From Corynebacterium sp. TAE3-ERU12 (lineage in GTDB: Bacteria > Actinomycetota > Actinomycetes > Mycobacteriales > Mycobacteriaceae), in the NCBI RefSeq assembly GCF_019209905.1, contig NZ_JAHUTM010000001.1:310001-374000 (forward strand): 64,000 bases of DNA. The letters are read 5' to 3'. The position numbers were made by a program, and so were the translations under genes. The stretch's first letter is position 1; each line of letters starts with the position of its first letter. A model generated the notes under the pieces. That model had not been told where the DNA came from and ran no database searches. It was given only the letters and a program-made list of their open reading frames with translations. Shown here one piece after another: positions 50,983 through 59,589 of this stretch.

Positions 50983-53460
50983 TTACTTTCTATGCAGAGG
51001 GTTTTTCATTCGTCCTGCGTAAAGAAGCGATGAACTTTGATCGCCCAGGTTAACCATTTCGACAGGATTGCGTAACTGTAGTCGATTGAGGCAAGAATGG
51101 GGAAAGCTCTCAGCTAGAAGTGGTAGGCGTTCGAGGGTGCCGGGGAAGTCTTCCTCATACCTCATGATAGTGTCACGAGTTATATTCCAGAAAGTTTCCT
51201 CGGGTAGGATATCGAAGTCGTCCGCAAGTGCGGCAACGTGACGAAAAACGCCATCGATCACATCGGTATGAATGGAAAGTGCTCGTTGCTCAGCAGTCAT
51301 AGAACCATCATCAACCTGCACTCTTTCGATAGTCGGCGGAAGCTTTCGGGTTGCATCTACGACTGCTACCTCCTCACCAAGATCCTTAAAAAAGCTGCCG
51401 ACTGGGAACCCATCGTTTAGTTCGAGGATTATGTTTTCAGTATGCGGCATAAAGACAACAGAATACTCGGCTAGAGCTCGAATTATTGGCCTCAAATAGA
51501 CCTTCATTAGTGCGGCTACCCAATCCTCAGGTGTTCGTCGTGATTTATTGATGAACTCTCTCAGGAGAGGGATTCCCGAAGCGTCTAAATGAAGAATACT
51601 GGCCATCGTCACCGCTACACATCCTGGCTGCAAAAGCGGAATAGGGGACTGTCGCCATAAGGCTGCGAGCATCTTTTGCTCAGGGGTGTTGCCAAAAATC
51701 GCGGACCCCTTCTTATTCGAGTGATAAACGTCTCCGACATACCCGATAGAGGCTATCTCTGGCAGAAGTCGGGCATTTGATTCTCGAAAAACGACGTCGT
51801 CCCCAAGTAACTGTTCAAGCCAGTCGTTAATAGCTGGTGTGGTTTTCATATATTCGGGTGATAGCCCACGAGTAAAGCCCATGTTTCTGACCGCGGTAGC
51901 AGTTTTGACGTAGGGTAGACTTGGTTCAGACAAACAGAACAAAGTTCTGAGAGACTGTTGTGGATGGTAGAGTTCAGTACCGGGACCTACGAAGACTAGT
52001 CGCTTTGCGATTATGTCTTCAGCAAATGTATTAACGATTTTGTTGTCCCACTGCCAAGGATGAACCGGGAGAGGCAGGTAGTCTTCTACCTTTAAGCCTT
52101 GGCCTTCGAGGCATCCTCTAAACTTCGCTGCCATGTCGTGTCCGAGAAGTTTTGGAAGCGCACCTTCGATAGAGGGCAGCGACGAACTCGTAGCGGTCAC
52201 ACATGTTTCACGCCGCGCGGCTAACCAGACTACCTGAAAAGACTCTCCGAGTTCAGGAACAAAGGACTCAAGTTCCAGCTCACTCATGCCGCCTCGACCT
52301 GCGTTGGCTACAAAACCTGGATGCCCACCGAGCATAGAAGACTCGACAAACTGGAAGTAGCTCGCTGTTTTGAAAACACTTTGGTCTTCTTTTGCAGGAC
52401 AATCTGCTAAAACTGCCGACGATGGCCGAGGCCTTGACAACGCTCTTGTTTGAGTAGCCACCGTGGCCTGAACTTCCGAAATATAGGTATTGACAAACTC
52501 CTGAGGCATACCTAGCTCCGAGGCGGAGTTTTTGATCAGTGTACTCAGGCTGACGGGAGCACCCCCAAGAAAACGGATGGAGTCCGGTTGGATGCTGAGG
52601 TGGTCAAGCTGGTGACGACGAGCACGGAAAGCTAGAGTGTGCGACCCCCAACGGACGCTATATTCTTCCGAGTTACCGGACTCTGTGGGAACAGCATCGA
52701 GAAGCCTCTCATGGATAAACTCCCGAAGAGCCTTCGCCAATTGGCTATTGGCAGCCATTTCACCGTGCAGTCGAAGGTGTGAAGCTGCATAGTCGAGGGG
52801 TGAAAGCGCTCTAGCCGGTAGCTTTTCGGTGAGGGTGTTGGGGAGGACTCTAGCAGAAGCGTGACCTGCTAAACGTGAGGAGCGAAAGTGCTCGGGCTTA
52901 CATACCTGGAAGCGGGCTGTCTTGTAGACACCGCTGAATTCACCTTTAACTGAAGTTAGTCCAGGGACGTCTGTAAAACCAGCGTCGAAATTTTTACGAA
53001 GAATTTGATGATTGCTGCGGTCTGGCTCTACCACGATAGAGGGGGACCCTTGTACATCAAATAACCATCGCACAACAGCCGCAAAAATGCAGTCTGTTAA
53101 CCCGTGTTCAGGAGGGCCATCCAAGGGTTTGACAAGGATATGCATTCCAATTGCATCAGCAGGGATCCCTCTAGAAAGAAACTCCTTCAGAATACTTCCC
53201 GCGGAGTAAGTTTCCACTAACGCTAAAGGTTGGCCTTCCCGACCTACTAACCAGGCCGCTTCGAACGACGAGCGGAAAATCCGGGAATATTCATTTCGGA
53301 CTTCGTCGAGAGACGAGTCAAGAGCGCCCCAAAAAGACGATTGCGGATGGGTAATCCAACTATGAATAAGATCGGAGTCTCGGACAACATTGACCGGGAA
53401 GATCTCAAGAGTACCGCAGCTAGTGAGGATAAAGGATGCGTAAGAATTTGGAAACAACAT
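50983..53460 (-). CDS. Fused GNAT acyltransferase and IucA/IucC-type NIS siderophore synthetase (DesC-DesD fusion)
   Basis: An 825-residue protein. Residues 1-190 are a GNAT domain of the siderophore type (DLIHSWITHPQSSFWG, AWLVGREGQPLALVETY, AIGMHILVKP). Residues about 230-820 are an NRPS-independent synthetase: GGHPGFVANAGRGG (about 375), LPLPVHPWQW (about 463), and the C-terminal metal-transporter-like MPHTENIILELNDGFP (about 670). The synthetase condenses acylated N-hydroxy-amines into oligo-hydroxamates. In Streptomyces desferrioxamine loci the two activities are separate DesC and DesD. It lies three bases after the hydroxylase gene. Confidence 0.87.
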   Translation of the reverse strand: MLFPNSYASFILTSCGTLEIFPVNVVRDSDLIHSWITHPQSSFWGALDSSLDEVRNEYSRIFRSSFEAAWLVGREGQPLALVETYSAGSILKEFLSRGIPADAIGMHILVKPLDGPPEHGLTDCIFAAVVRWLFDVQGSPSIVVEPDRSNHQILRKNFDAGFTDVPGLTSVKGEFSGVYKTARFQVCKPEHFRSSRLAGHASARVLPNTLTEKLPARALSPLDYAASHLRLHGEMAANSQLAKALREFIHERLLDAVPTESGNSEEYSVRWGSHTLAFRARRHQLDHLSIQPDSIRFLGGAPVSLSTLIKNSASELGMPQEFVNTYISEVQATVATQTRALSRPRPSSAVLADCPAKEDQSVFKTASYFQFVESSMLGGHPGFVANAGRGGMSELELESFVPELGESFQVVWLAARRETCVTATSSSLPSIEGALPKLLGHDMAAKFRGCLEGQGLKVEDYLPLPVHPWQWDNKIVNTFAEDIIAKRLVFVGPGTELYHPQQSLRTLFCLSEPSLPYVKTATAVRNMGFTRGLSPEYMKTTPAINDWLEQLLGDDVVFRESNARLLPEIASIGYVGDVYHSNKKGSAIFGNTPEQKMLAALWRQSPIPLLQPGCVAVTMASILHLDASGIPLLREFINKSRRTPEDWVAALMKVYLRPIIRALAEYSVVFMPHTENIILELNDGFPVGSFFKDLGEEVAVVDATRKLPPTIERVQVDDGSMTAEQRALSIHTDVIDGVFRHVAALADDFDILPEETFWNITRDTIMRYEEDFPGTLERLPLLAESFPHSCLNRLQLRNPVEMVNLGDQSSSLLYAGRMKNPLHRK

Positions 53461-53463
53461 TAC

Positions 53464-54801
53464 CTAAAGAGCTCCTCTTAGTTCAGTTTCATCATACCTT
53501 TCGTGTACGCCGAACGTTTGAAACGCGATACTGCGCTCAATCCGATAAACTTCGCGGCCAAGAATGCTCCGCAGGATTATGGAGTTCCTCCATGGCCCCA
53601 TGCCAAGATCCGGAGCGTTCAGTGAATGGGTGTGTTCCTCCGCGTTTTGGACAAAAATGGTTCGACTTTTATCGACGGAGAAATCCCGACCAACGGCAAG
53701 GCGTTCGTTTCCATCAAAATTTAATTGTGGGCGGGAAGCTTCAAGGAAGGCAGGGACCTTAGGCCGCCCGTAACCTGTGGCCAAAACGACATAGTCTGAT
53801 TCTTGTGGTATTCTGGTCCCGTCTTCGCCGTAAATAAGTTCAAGTTGACATTTACCTTCACTCTTGCCGATCCAACGTGCACTCCATCCGGCGCGGAGCG
53901 AAGAGCGAAAAGAACAAGGCAAACCGTCATCGATATCAAACCGGTAAAGATTGTCATAAATCGTGTTTATAGTATCTGCTGAGATGCCCTTGTAAAGATT
54001 TCGTTGACTCCTGTTTATTTTGTCCCGCTTAGCTTCGGGGAGAGAATAGAAGTGGGCTGCGTACTCTGGACTAGTTAACTCCAAAGTTAATTTTGTGTAC
54101 TCCATTGGAAAAAACCTAGGAGAGCGCGTAATCCAGTCAAGTCGTGTCCCCTTTTGTGCGTGCGTAGTCATCTGGTCTAAATAAATTTCCGCCGCAGATT
54201 GGCCGGAGCCGACGATAGTTACGCTATCTGCCTCCAGAAGTTCTTCCCGGTGATCTAGATACTCACTTGAGTGGATCACCTCCGGGAATCGTAAACTCTC
54301 CGAAAGTTCTGCTGGGACGTGGGGCACAGTACCGACACCTATTACGACGTTGCTAGCCAGTACTACCTGTTCGCAGCCGCTAGAATCGTCATATTTGACT
54401 TCCCAAACGTCTGGTGTGTGCCTGCTAACGCTCTTAACTTTAGAGCACCAACTTAAAGTAGTTAGCTGCTTGCTGACCCATGCGCAGTACTGGGAATACT
54501 CGGAACGGAGTGGATAAAAGTCTTCTTTTATGTAAAAACGGTGGATGTTTCCCCGAGATTTACAGAAGTTTAAAAAACTAAACGGACTTGTAGGATCCGC
54601 TAGTGTTACGAGATCCGCCAAAAAGGGTACCTGAATCGTTGCCTCTGAGAGCATCATTCCTGGATGCCAGCAAAACTTGGTTCTCTTGTCTAAAAATTTC
54701 GCGGTGATTTGCTTGCCATCGACGAGTGGCTGAATTAACGCTGCAAGACCTAGGTTAAAAGGTCCTATACCTACACCTACGATGTCGTACACATCTTTCA
54801 T
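53464..54801 (-). CDS. L-lysine/cadaverine/ornithine N-monooxygenase (DesB/IucD-like)
   Basis: A 445-residue flavoprotein. FAD site is VGVGIGPFNLGLAAL, the substrate-side motif is WHPGMMLSEATIQVPFLADL, the NADPH site is VGSGQSAAEIYLDQ, and LATGYGRP is near the C-terminus. It hydroxylates the terminal amine before acylation. ATG 54801 has GGAGA nine bases upstream; ATG 54822 would overlap the previous gene. It sits between the decarboxylase and the fused synthetase. With the decarboxylase next to it, cadaverine is the likely substrate. Confidence 0.88.
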   Translation of the reverse strand: MKDVYDIVGVGIGPFNLGLAALIQPLVDGKQITAKFLDKRTKFCWHPGMMLSEATIQVPFLADLVTLADPTSPFSFLNFCKSRGNIHRFYIKEDFYPLRSEYSQYCAWVSKQLTTLSWCSKVKSVSRHTPDVWEVKYDDSSGCEQVVLASNVVIGVGTVPHVPAELSESLRFPEVIHSSEYLDHREELLEADSVTIVGSGQSAAEIYLDQMTTHAQKGTRLDWITRSPRFFPMEYTKLTLELTSPEYAAHFYSLPEAKRDKINRSQRNLYKGISADTINTIYDNLYRFDIDDGLPCSFRSSLRAGWSARWIGKSEGKCQLELIYGEDGTRIPQESDYVVLATGYGRPKVPAFLEASRPQLNFDGNERLAVGRDFSVDKSRTIFVQNAEEHTHSLNAPDLGMGPWRNSIILRSILGREVYRIERSIAFQTFGVHERYDETELRGAL

Positions 54802-54818
54802 TTGAGTTATCTCCAGTT

Positions 54819-56360
54819 TCACTTTAACGGGGCTGTATGCTCTTGGGTTTTTAAGTTGTGAGAAAAAGTTCGAGTAATCTCGTGTAAAAGGTCATCGATA
54901 CTGTTTGGACTCAACGTCGGGTCGAGGACTGTGAATTTAAAGCATGGATGATCGTCGACGACGGTAGTCGCGACTACGCCCTTTCCTTCGCTGAAAAGGT
55001 GGTCTCTAACTTTATCGATTAACTCCTTTTGCTCTTCTTTAGTGGCGCAAGAATGCGCGAACGGTGTGAAGAGTACTGTCGTCAGACGCGGTTCCTCAAG
55101 GAGCTTCAGGGACTCGTGCGCTTCGACCTTTTTCGCGATTGCTTTTGCTAGATCTATGCAACTGTCAAAAGCCTCTCCAATCGCCTGTGGGCCGTGAGTC
55201 CTTAATGTCAACCAAAGTTTTAAGGCATCAAACCGTCGCGTTGTTTGCAAAGAGTAATCAGCAAGATTCCGTTGTTTAGCGTTGGTGGGATTTAGGTAAT
55301 CAGCATGTTCTTTTATTAGCTCAAAATCGTCGTGATTTTGGACGGCGAGCGCGCTACAGGCCACCGGTTGGAAGAAAGTCTTATGGAAATCGATTGTTGC
55401 GCTGTTGGCTCTCTCGATGCCTTTCAGTCGGTGTCGATAGTCCGCAGACACTAACAGCCCTCCTCCGTAAGCTGCATCTACATGGAGATATATGTTTCGG
55501 GCGGCGCAAATTTTGCCTATATCGTCGATTGGATCGATGCAGCCTCGGTCTGTCGAACCCGCTGTCGCTATGACTGCTGCCGGCACCATGTTTTTTGAGG
55601 CCGTCTCCTCGATATGGTCGGCTAGTCGTAAAGGATCCATCGTCCCGGGTTTATCTTGTGGAGCCGATACGGTGATGATGGCCTCCGGGTCGACGCCTAG
55701 AGTTTTCAAACCCTTAGTAACCGAGTAGTGGACATCTGGAGAAACGAAGAATCTCAGACGTGCTAATTTTTGCGCTTTGCTTAATCCTTCCAGGTCACTG
55801 TGATTCAGTGCCCTGTTCCGCGCAATTAGTAAAGCTTGTAAGTTTGATTGAGAGCCTCCAGATGTAAAGACTCCTCTGACATGGGTTTCGCTTTTGGCGG
55901 CCCCAGTATCTACACTTAATGTCCATCCCAGAAGACGGTGTAACCATGCCATAATTCGCTGTTCTATTGAAGCTGCTGAACCTGCCTGGTCCCAACTTTC
56001 GATCGCGGTGTTTAACGCTGTAGCAACCATATCGCCCGCGAATGCGGCACTCGTTATAGGGCAGTTTAGATGGGAAACATACTGAGGATGGTGGTACCAA
56101 ACAGCATGATTGAGCCAAAGATCGTCTAGCTCGGTAAGCGCCGTCCGCAAAGCCCCAAGGGGTTGGTCGAGATTGACTTTTGCAATTCGTTTTTCTAGTT
56201 CGCCTGGCGGTGTCGATCCGCAGGGGGTATCTGCATTTCGGAAGTGACGGTCTAGATAGGCTTCCACCTCAGTGATTGCACTGTGCAGGGGGCTTGTATT
56301 CTTAGTCAAGAAGTTCCCGGTTAGGTTGCGGAAGCCGTCGCTGTTCGGCTTATTTGTCAT
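54819..56360 (-). CDS. PLP-dependent group II decarboxylase (DesA-like lysine decarboxylase)
   Basis: About 513 residues. The PLP lysine is in ATIDFHKTFFQP, the aspartate in LHVDAAYGGG, and the Ser/Gly substrate loop in FTSGGSQSNLQALL. This matches lysine or diaminobutyrate decarboxylases of siderophore loci; in the context of DesB and DesCD, lysine to cadaverine is the best guess. Start uncertain: ATG 56360 fits family length but has no good Shine-Dalgarno, and the frame stays open with a Ser/Lys-rich, non-family stretch to TTG 56579. It is the first gene of the operon. Confidence 0.82.
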   Translation of the reverse strand: MTNKPNSDGFRNLTGNFLTKNTSPLHSAITEVEAYLDRHFRNADTPCGSTPPGELEKRIAKVNLDQPLGALRTALTELDDLWLNHAVWYHHPQYVSHLNCPITSAAFAGDMVATALNTAIESWDQAGSAASIEQRIMAWLHRLLGWTLSVDTGAAKSETHVRGVFTSGGSQSNLQALLIARNRALNHSDLEGLSKAQKLARLRFFVSPDVHYSVTKGLKTLGVDPEAIITVSAPQDKPGTMDPLRLADHIEETASKNMVPAAVIATAGSTDRGCIDPIDDIGKICAARNIYLHVDAAYGGGLLVSADYRHRLKGIERANSATIDFHKTFFQPVACSALAVQNHDDFELIKEHADYLNPTNAKQRNLADYSLQTTRRFDALKLWLTLRTHGPQAIGEAFDSCIDLAKAIAKKVEAHESLKLLEEPRLTTVLFTPFAHSCATKEEQKELIDKVRDHLFSEGKGVVATTVVDDHPCFKFTVLDPTLSPNSIDDLLHEITRTFSHNLKTQEHTAPLK

Positions 56361-56847
56361 GTGCGTGAGGGTATGGCGTAAACGTTCGTTGTGAAGGTCT
56401 CGGGGGTGTTGTTCAGTGCTAACGGACTGATAATGCTTCAGTTTTTCTTTAATGCCTAATGAGGGTTTCGTTGGCTTACTCTCGAGCTTTCCGAAACTTT
56501 TGCGAGATTGTGTACTTTTCTGTGCATGTGGGTGCGTCTCACGACCTTTTGAACTAGGTAAATAGGCTACTCGACTCAATCCTGCTGGTTTAATTTAAAA
56601 CGGATATCAAAGCTTCTCTAAAACTCTGCTCTCATTGTCTTCAGTTCCTGTGAATTTCCACGGAGCAATCAGGGGTGTCCGTAGGCCAGTTTTAACTGTG
56701 TAAAGTTGTCCAAAACTTGGAGCAGCCTTTGTAACTTTCGAGGGGGTGGAATTGCCGGCATTTAGGTCGATGATTTCGCAGAGCCTCGTCTCGGTTAGGT
56801 ATGGCGGCCGCTCCGGTTCACCTTCCGGTCGGTGTTATTCGCTTCTT
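56361..56847. other. Region upstream of the desA-like gene
   Basis: The first 219 bases are an open but non-family extension of the decarboxylase frame. The remaining 268 bases are AT-rich with no recognisable gene. A sequence CCTATTTACCTAG (complement near 56552-56564) matches half of a DtxR site. This region must hold the des operon promoter; I cannot place it exactly. Confidence 0.4.
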
Positions 56848-57143
56848 GTGGCCTGATTCTGGTTGGCCTGCCCAATCTCGCCCCGTGACTAATGGCGTGG
56901 CCGTGTTTATCGGCGCACTCTGTTGCATCCTCGGCCGTGGGCATGGTTGCCGAACGCGACCGCGCCGGCGCGTCCTCGATGTACCTGTTTGCCTACTACG
57001 CCGGCTCCTCCATCGTCGGGTGGTTCTCCGGCGCTGTGTTCGGCCACTTCGGTTGGATGGCGCTGGAGGTCTGGCTTGGCATTCTGGCGATTGTTGCCGG
57101 TATCGCGGCTACCTACGGGCTGCGTGGGGAGAGCGAAAAGTAA
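56848..57143 (+). pseudogene. Decayed 3' fragment of the MFS transporter gene
   Basis: This is the right copy of the direct repeat. From about 56918 it encodes, almost without change, the last 75 residues of the MFS protein at 45702-46913 (SVASSAVGMVAERDRA, then SSMYLFAYYAGSS to the same stop, ending GLRGESEK). Its 5' part (56848-56917) has deletions and a stop. No start codon with a ribosome site is seen, and the other 325 residues are missing. It is therefore a remnant, not a gene. Confidence 0.88.
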
Positions 57144-57316
57144 TCTGCTTCGGTGAGGTAATCGTTCTTGTTTTAGAGGATGGTTTGGCTAAATCTGGTT
57201 AGTGCGATTTTGGTTCGTATTCGCTTGAGTCGCGTCCGCGGCTCGGTGAGAGGAAAAATGCGCAGAACCTGTCCTATCTTCGAACAGTCGAACCCGGTGC
57301 TCGAAAGGCGGTGTCT
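56848..57316 (+). repeat. Right copy of the long direct repeat bracketing the siderophore module
   Basis: It matches 46603-47165. After the MFS stop it continues through the intergenic region with scattered changes and into the start of the binding-protein gene. It then skips 73 bases between two CCGGTGC/CGGGTGC words, a typical deletion between short repeats. Confidence 0.86.
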
Positions 57317-57490
57317 TTCGGGACGGTCGCGTCGGCATCGCCGAATTCCTACCCGGGTAACTCCGCAGCGAACTTGTTGGCTGTCGACATTCCGGTTTAG
57401 GCAGGTACGCTCCTGCTGAAGTTATTTTCGATGTTGCCTATCACTCAATTTTGAATGTGCCCATATTGAGTCTGGCGGTTGCTTGGGGTG
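57258..57490 (+). pseudogene. Remnant of an iron-siderophore binding-protein gene
   Basis: The ATG at 57258 starts MRRTCPIFEQSNPV exactly as the intact lipoprotein at 47030, but the 73-base deletion shifts the frame. Downstream, short coding-like pieces occur in different frames (GRVGIAEFLPG then stop; NSAANLLAVDIPV then stop; AEVIFDVAYHSILNVPI), which do not match the intact lipoprotein. They may be the end of a different, older binding-protein gene. The region is non-functional. Confidence 0.65.
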
Positions 57491-57641
57491 TCCAGTTTTC
57501 AGTTAGCCGTGTTCGCTAGCCTTATCGTGCGTTGCTTTCCTTTTGAGCAAGGGGAACGCTCGCAGAGCTGAAACCCCGATAAGGTTGTTCGCAAATCGTT
57601 CGACCTTAACTATCAAAGCGCAACGAATGAGAGGTAGAGGC

Positions 57642-58088
57642 ATGCGTGGAAAAGGATCCATTGGCGGTTTTACGCAGGCATGCGTTTTGTTCGCATTTTT
57701 CCTCTGCCTCGCGTCGTCGCTGTGGGCGATTTTGTCGGGGGTGGAAGAGAATGCCACTGCCATCTTCGTATCTACAGTGAGTGGTTTGGTGGGGCTGCTC
57801 TGCGCGCTATGCGGAGTGCGGTGGCGCATTACCGACGACACACTCGTCGTCAGGCAACTCGGGTTCACACGAAAAATCTCGTTGGGCCGAATCGACGATT
57901 ACTCCATCATCCGCGATGCCAGATGGAAGCAAGGCGTAGGTATCAGGTTCGTCGGCCACAAAGAATGGGGCATGGTGTGCGGATCCGACGAGGTCGTCAC
58001 CGTCCACTTCGGCGAATCAATACTGCACTTCAGCGCCGATGACGCCGATGCAGTTGTGTCCGCGCTCGATCAGCGGGTGGCGAGCTAA
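57642..58088 (+). CDS. Small membrane protein with PH-like domain
   Basis: A 148-residue protein with two membrane segments (FTQACVLFAFFLCLASSLWAIL and FVSTVSGLVGLLCALCGV; each about 20 residues) followed by a cytoplasmic beta-rich domain (DTLVVRQLGFTRKISLGRI) typical of small actinobacterial PH-like (DUF-type) proteins that precede or follow ribosomal genes. ATG 57642 is preferred (GAGG seven bases upstream); the frame opens at 57543. It lies between the decayed repeat and rplN and may belong to the ancestral locus. Confidence 0.65.
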   Translation: MRGKGSIGGFTQACVLFAFFLCLASSLWAILSGVEENATAIFVSTVSGLVGLLCALCGVRWRITDDTLVVRQLGFTRKISLGRIDDYSIIRDARWKQGVGIRFVGHKEWGMVCGSDEVVTVHFGESILHFSADDADAVVSALDQRVAS

Positions 58089-58101
58089 CTAGGGGCGCCG
58101 C

Positions 58102-58112
58102 CGTCGGCAAGC
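58102..58112 (-). repeat. Intergenic copy of the GCTTGCCGACG word before rplN
   Basis: The plus strand reads CGTCGGCAAGC in the 148-base gap between the PH-like gene and rplN. It is a second copy that lies outside coding sequence. Confidence 0.7.
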
Positions 58113-58236
58113 AATTTTGTCTCAGTGGCACCTCATGCAATAATTTGCCAGTTGCCTGCCGCGAGGTGGGCATAGACCGCGTGCGCTCGGGACGGAAATC
58201 CGGCGCACAAAGCAAACCAGGTCAAGGAGAACCGCA

Positions 58237-58605
58237 GTGATTCAGCAAGAATCGCGTCTGCGGGTCGCCGATAACACTGGTGCCAGGGAAATCCTGTGCA
58301 TCCGCGTTCTCGGAGGCTCGACTCGACGCTTCGCCGGTATCGGTGACGTCATCGTGGCGACCGTGAAGGAAGCCACCCCCGGCGGCAACGTGAAGTCTGG
58401 CGAGATCGTCAAGGCCGTCATCGTGCGTGCCAAGAAGGAAACCCGCCGCCCCGATGGTTCGTACATCGCGTTCGACGAGAACGCCGCTGTGCTCATCAAG
58501 CCGGACGGCGAACCCCGCGGCACCCGCATCTTCGGGCCGGTCGCCCGTGAGCTGCGCGATAAGAAGTTCATGAAGATCGTGTCCCTCGCCCCGGAGGTGA
58601 TTTAA
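58237..58605 (+). CDS. rplN: 50S ribosomal protein L14
   Basis: A 122-residue protein ([20 protein letters not shown]) that contacts 16S rRNA at the subunit interface. GTG 58237 with AAGGAGAA upstream. In most bacteria it follows rpsQ directly; here 18 kb of accessory genes intervene. It is followed immediately by rplX. Confidence 0.97.
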   Translation: MIQQESRLRVADNTGAREILCIRVLGGSTRRFAGIGDVIVATVKEATPGGNVKSGEIVKAVIVRAKKETRRPDGSYIAFDENAAVLIKPDGEPRGTRIFGPVARELRDKKFMKIVSLAPEVI

Positions 58606-58920
58606 GTGAAGATCCGCAAGGGCGATACTGTCCTCGTCATCTCTGGCCCCGATAAGGGCGCTAAGGGCACTGTCATCGAGGCCTACCCCACCCGGGACAA
58701 GGTCCTCGTTGAGGGCGTCAACCGCATCAAGAAGCACGTTGCTGACTCCGCCCAGGAGCGCGGCGCTTCCTCCGGCGGCATTGTCACCCAGGAAGCCCCG
58801 ATTCACGTTTCCAACGTCATGTTGGTGGATGAAGAAGGCACCCCGACCCGCGTCGGCTTCCGCTTCGACGATGAGGGCAACAAGGTTCGCATCTCCCGCC
58901 GCACCGGGAAGGACATCTGA
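58606..58920 (+). CDS. rplX: 50S ribosomal protein L24
   Basis: A 104-residue KOW-domain assembly initiator ([20 protein letters not shown]). The GTG start directly abuts the rplN stop (TAAGTG). rplE starts two bases after its stop. Confidence 0.97.
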   Translation: MKIRKGDTVLVISGPDKGAKGTVIEAYPTRDKVLVEGVNRIKKHVADSAQERGASSGGIVTQEAPIHVSNVMLVDEEGTPTRVGFRFDDEGNKVRISRRTGKDI

Positions 58921-58922
58921 TC

Positions 58923-59492
58923 ATGAGCGATAACTACACCCCCCGCCTCAAGACGCGGTACCGCTCCGAGATCCGCGAGAACCTGCAGAACGAGTTCAAC
59001 TACGACAACGTTATGCAGATTCCGGGTATCACCAAGGTCGTCGTCAACATGGGTGTTGGCGAAGCTGCACGTGATTCCAAGCAGATCAACGGCGCCATCC
59101 ACGACCTGACCCTGATTACCGGTCAGAAGCCGCAGCTGCGTCGTGCCCGCAAGTCGATCGCTAACTTCAAGCTGCGTGAGGGCATGCCCATCGGCGCCCG
59201 CGTCACGCTGCGTGGCGACCGCATGTGGGAGTTCCTCGACCGCCTGCTGACCGTGGCCCTGCCGCGTATTCGCGACTTCCGTGGCCTGTCTGACCGTCAG
59301 TTCGACGGCCACGGCAACTACACCTTCGGCCTGTCCGAGCAGTCGATGTTCTACGAAATCGACATCGACGAGATGGACCGGCCCCGCGGTATGGACATCA
59401 CCGTCGTCACCACCGCGACCAACAACGAGGAAGGCCGCGCGCTGCTGCGCGAGCTCGGCTTCCCGTTCAAGACCGCTCAGCACAAGGACTAA
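58923..59492 (+). CDS. rplE: 50S ribosomal protein L5
   Basis: A 189-residue 5S rRNA-binding protein. Conserved segments are [18 protein letters not shown] and [22 protein letters not shown] terminator follows, so the ribosomal operon is again interrupted before rpsN/rpsH, as in other corynebacteria. Confidence 0.97.
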   Translation: MSDNYTPRLKTRYRSEIRENLQNEFNYDNVMQIPGITKVVVNMGVGEAARDSKQINGAIHDLTLITGQKPQLRRARKSIANFKLREGMPIGARVTLRGDRMWEFLDRLLTVALPRIRDFRGLSDRQFDGHGNYTFGLSEQSMFYEIDIDEMDRPRGMDITVVTTATNNEEGRALLRELGFPFKTAQHKD

Positions 59493-59524
59493 TAACAGTC
59501 CCACGCTGCACAACGCGGCCTAGA

Positions 59525-59561
59525 AAAGCCCGCCCCCGGATGCGTTCCGGTGGCGGGCTTT
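59525..59561 (+). terminator. Terminator after rplE
   Basis: AAAGCCCGCC pairs with GGCGGGCTTT, with an inner CCGGA/TTCCGG pairing around TGCG. T residues at the 3' side make it a canonical terminator, possibly bidirectional. Confidence 0.85.
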
Positions 59562-59589
59562 CTGCGTGTGACGGGACTATATTCACACC

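Noticed and set aside
56580-57520. Insertion sequence or integrase at the edge of the siderophore module
   Set aside because: I looked for transposase or recombinase motifs and terminal inverted repeats around both repeat copies and found none; the direct repeat is gene-derived.
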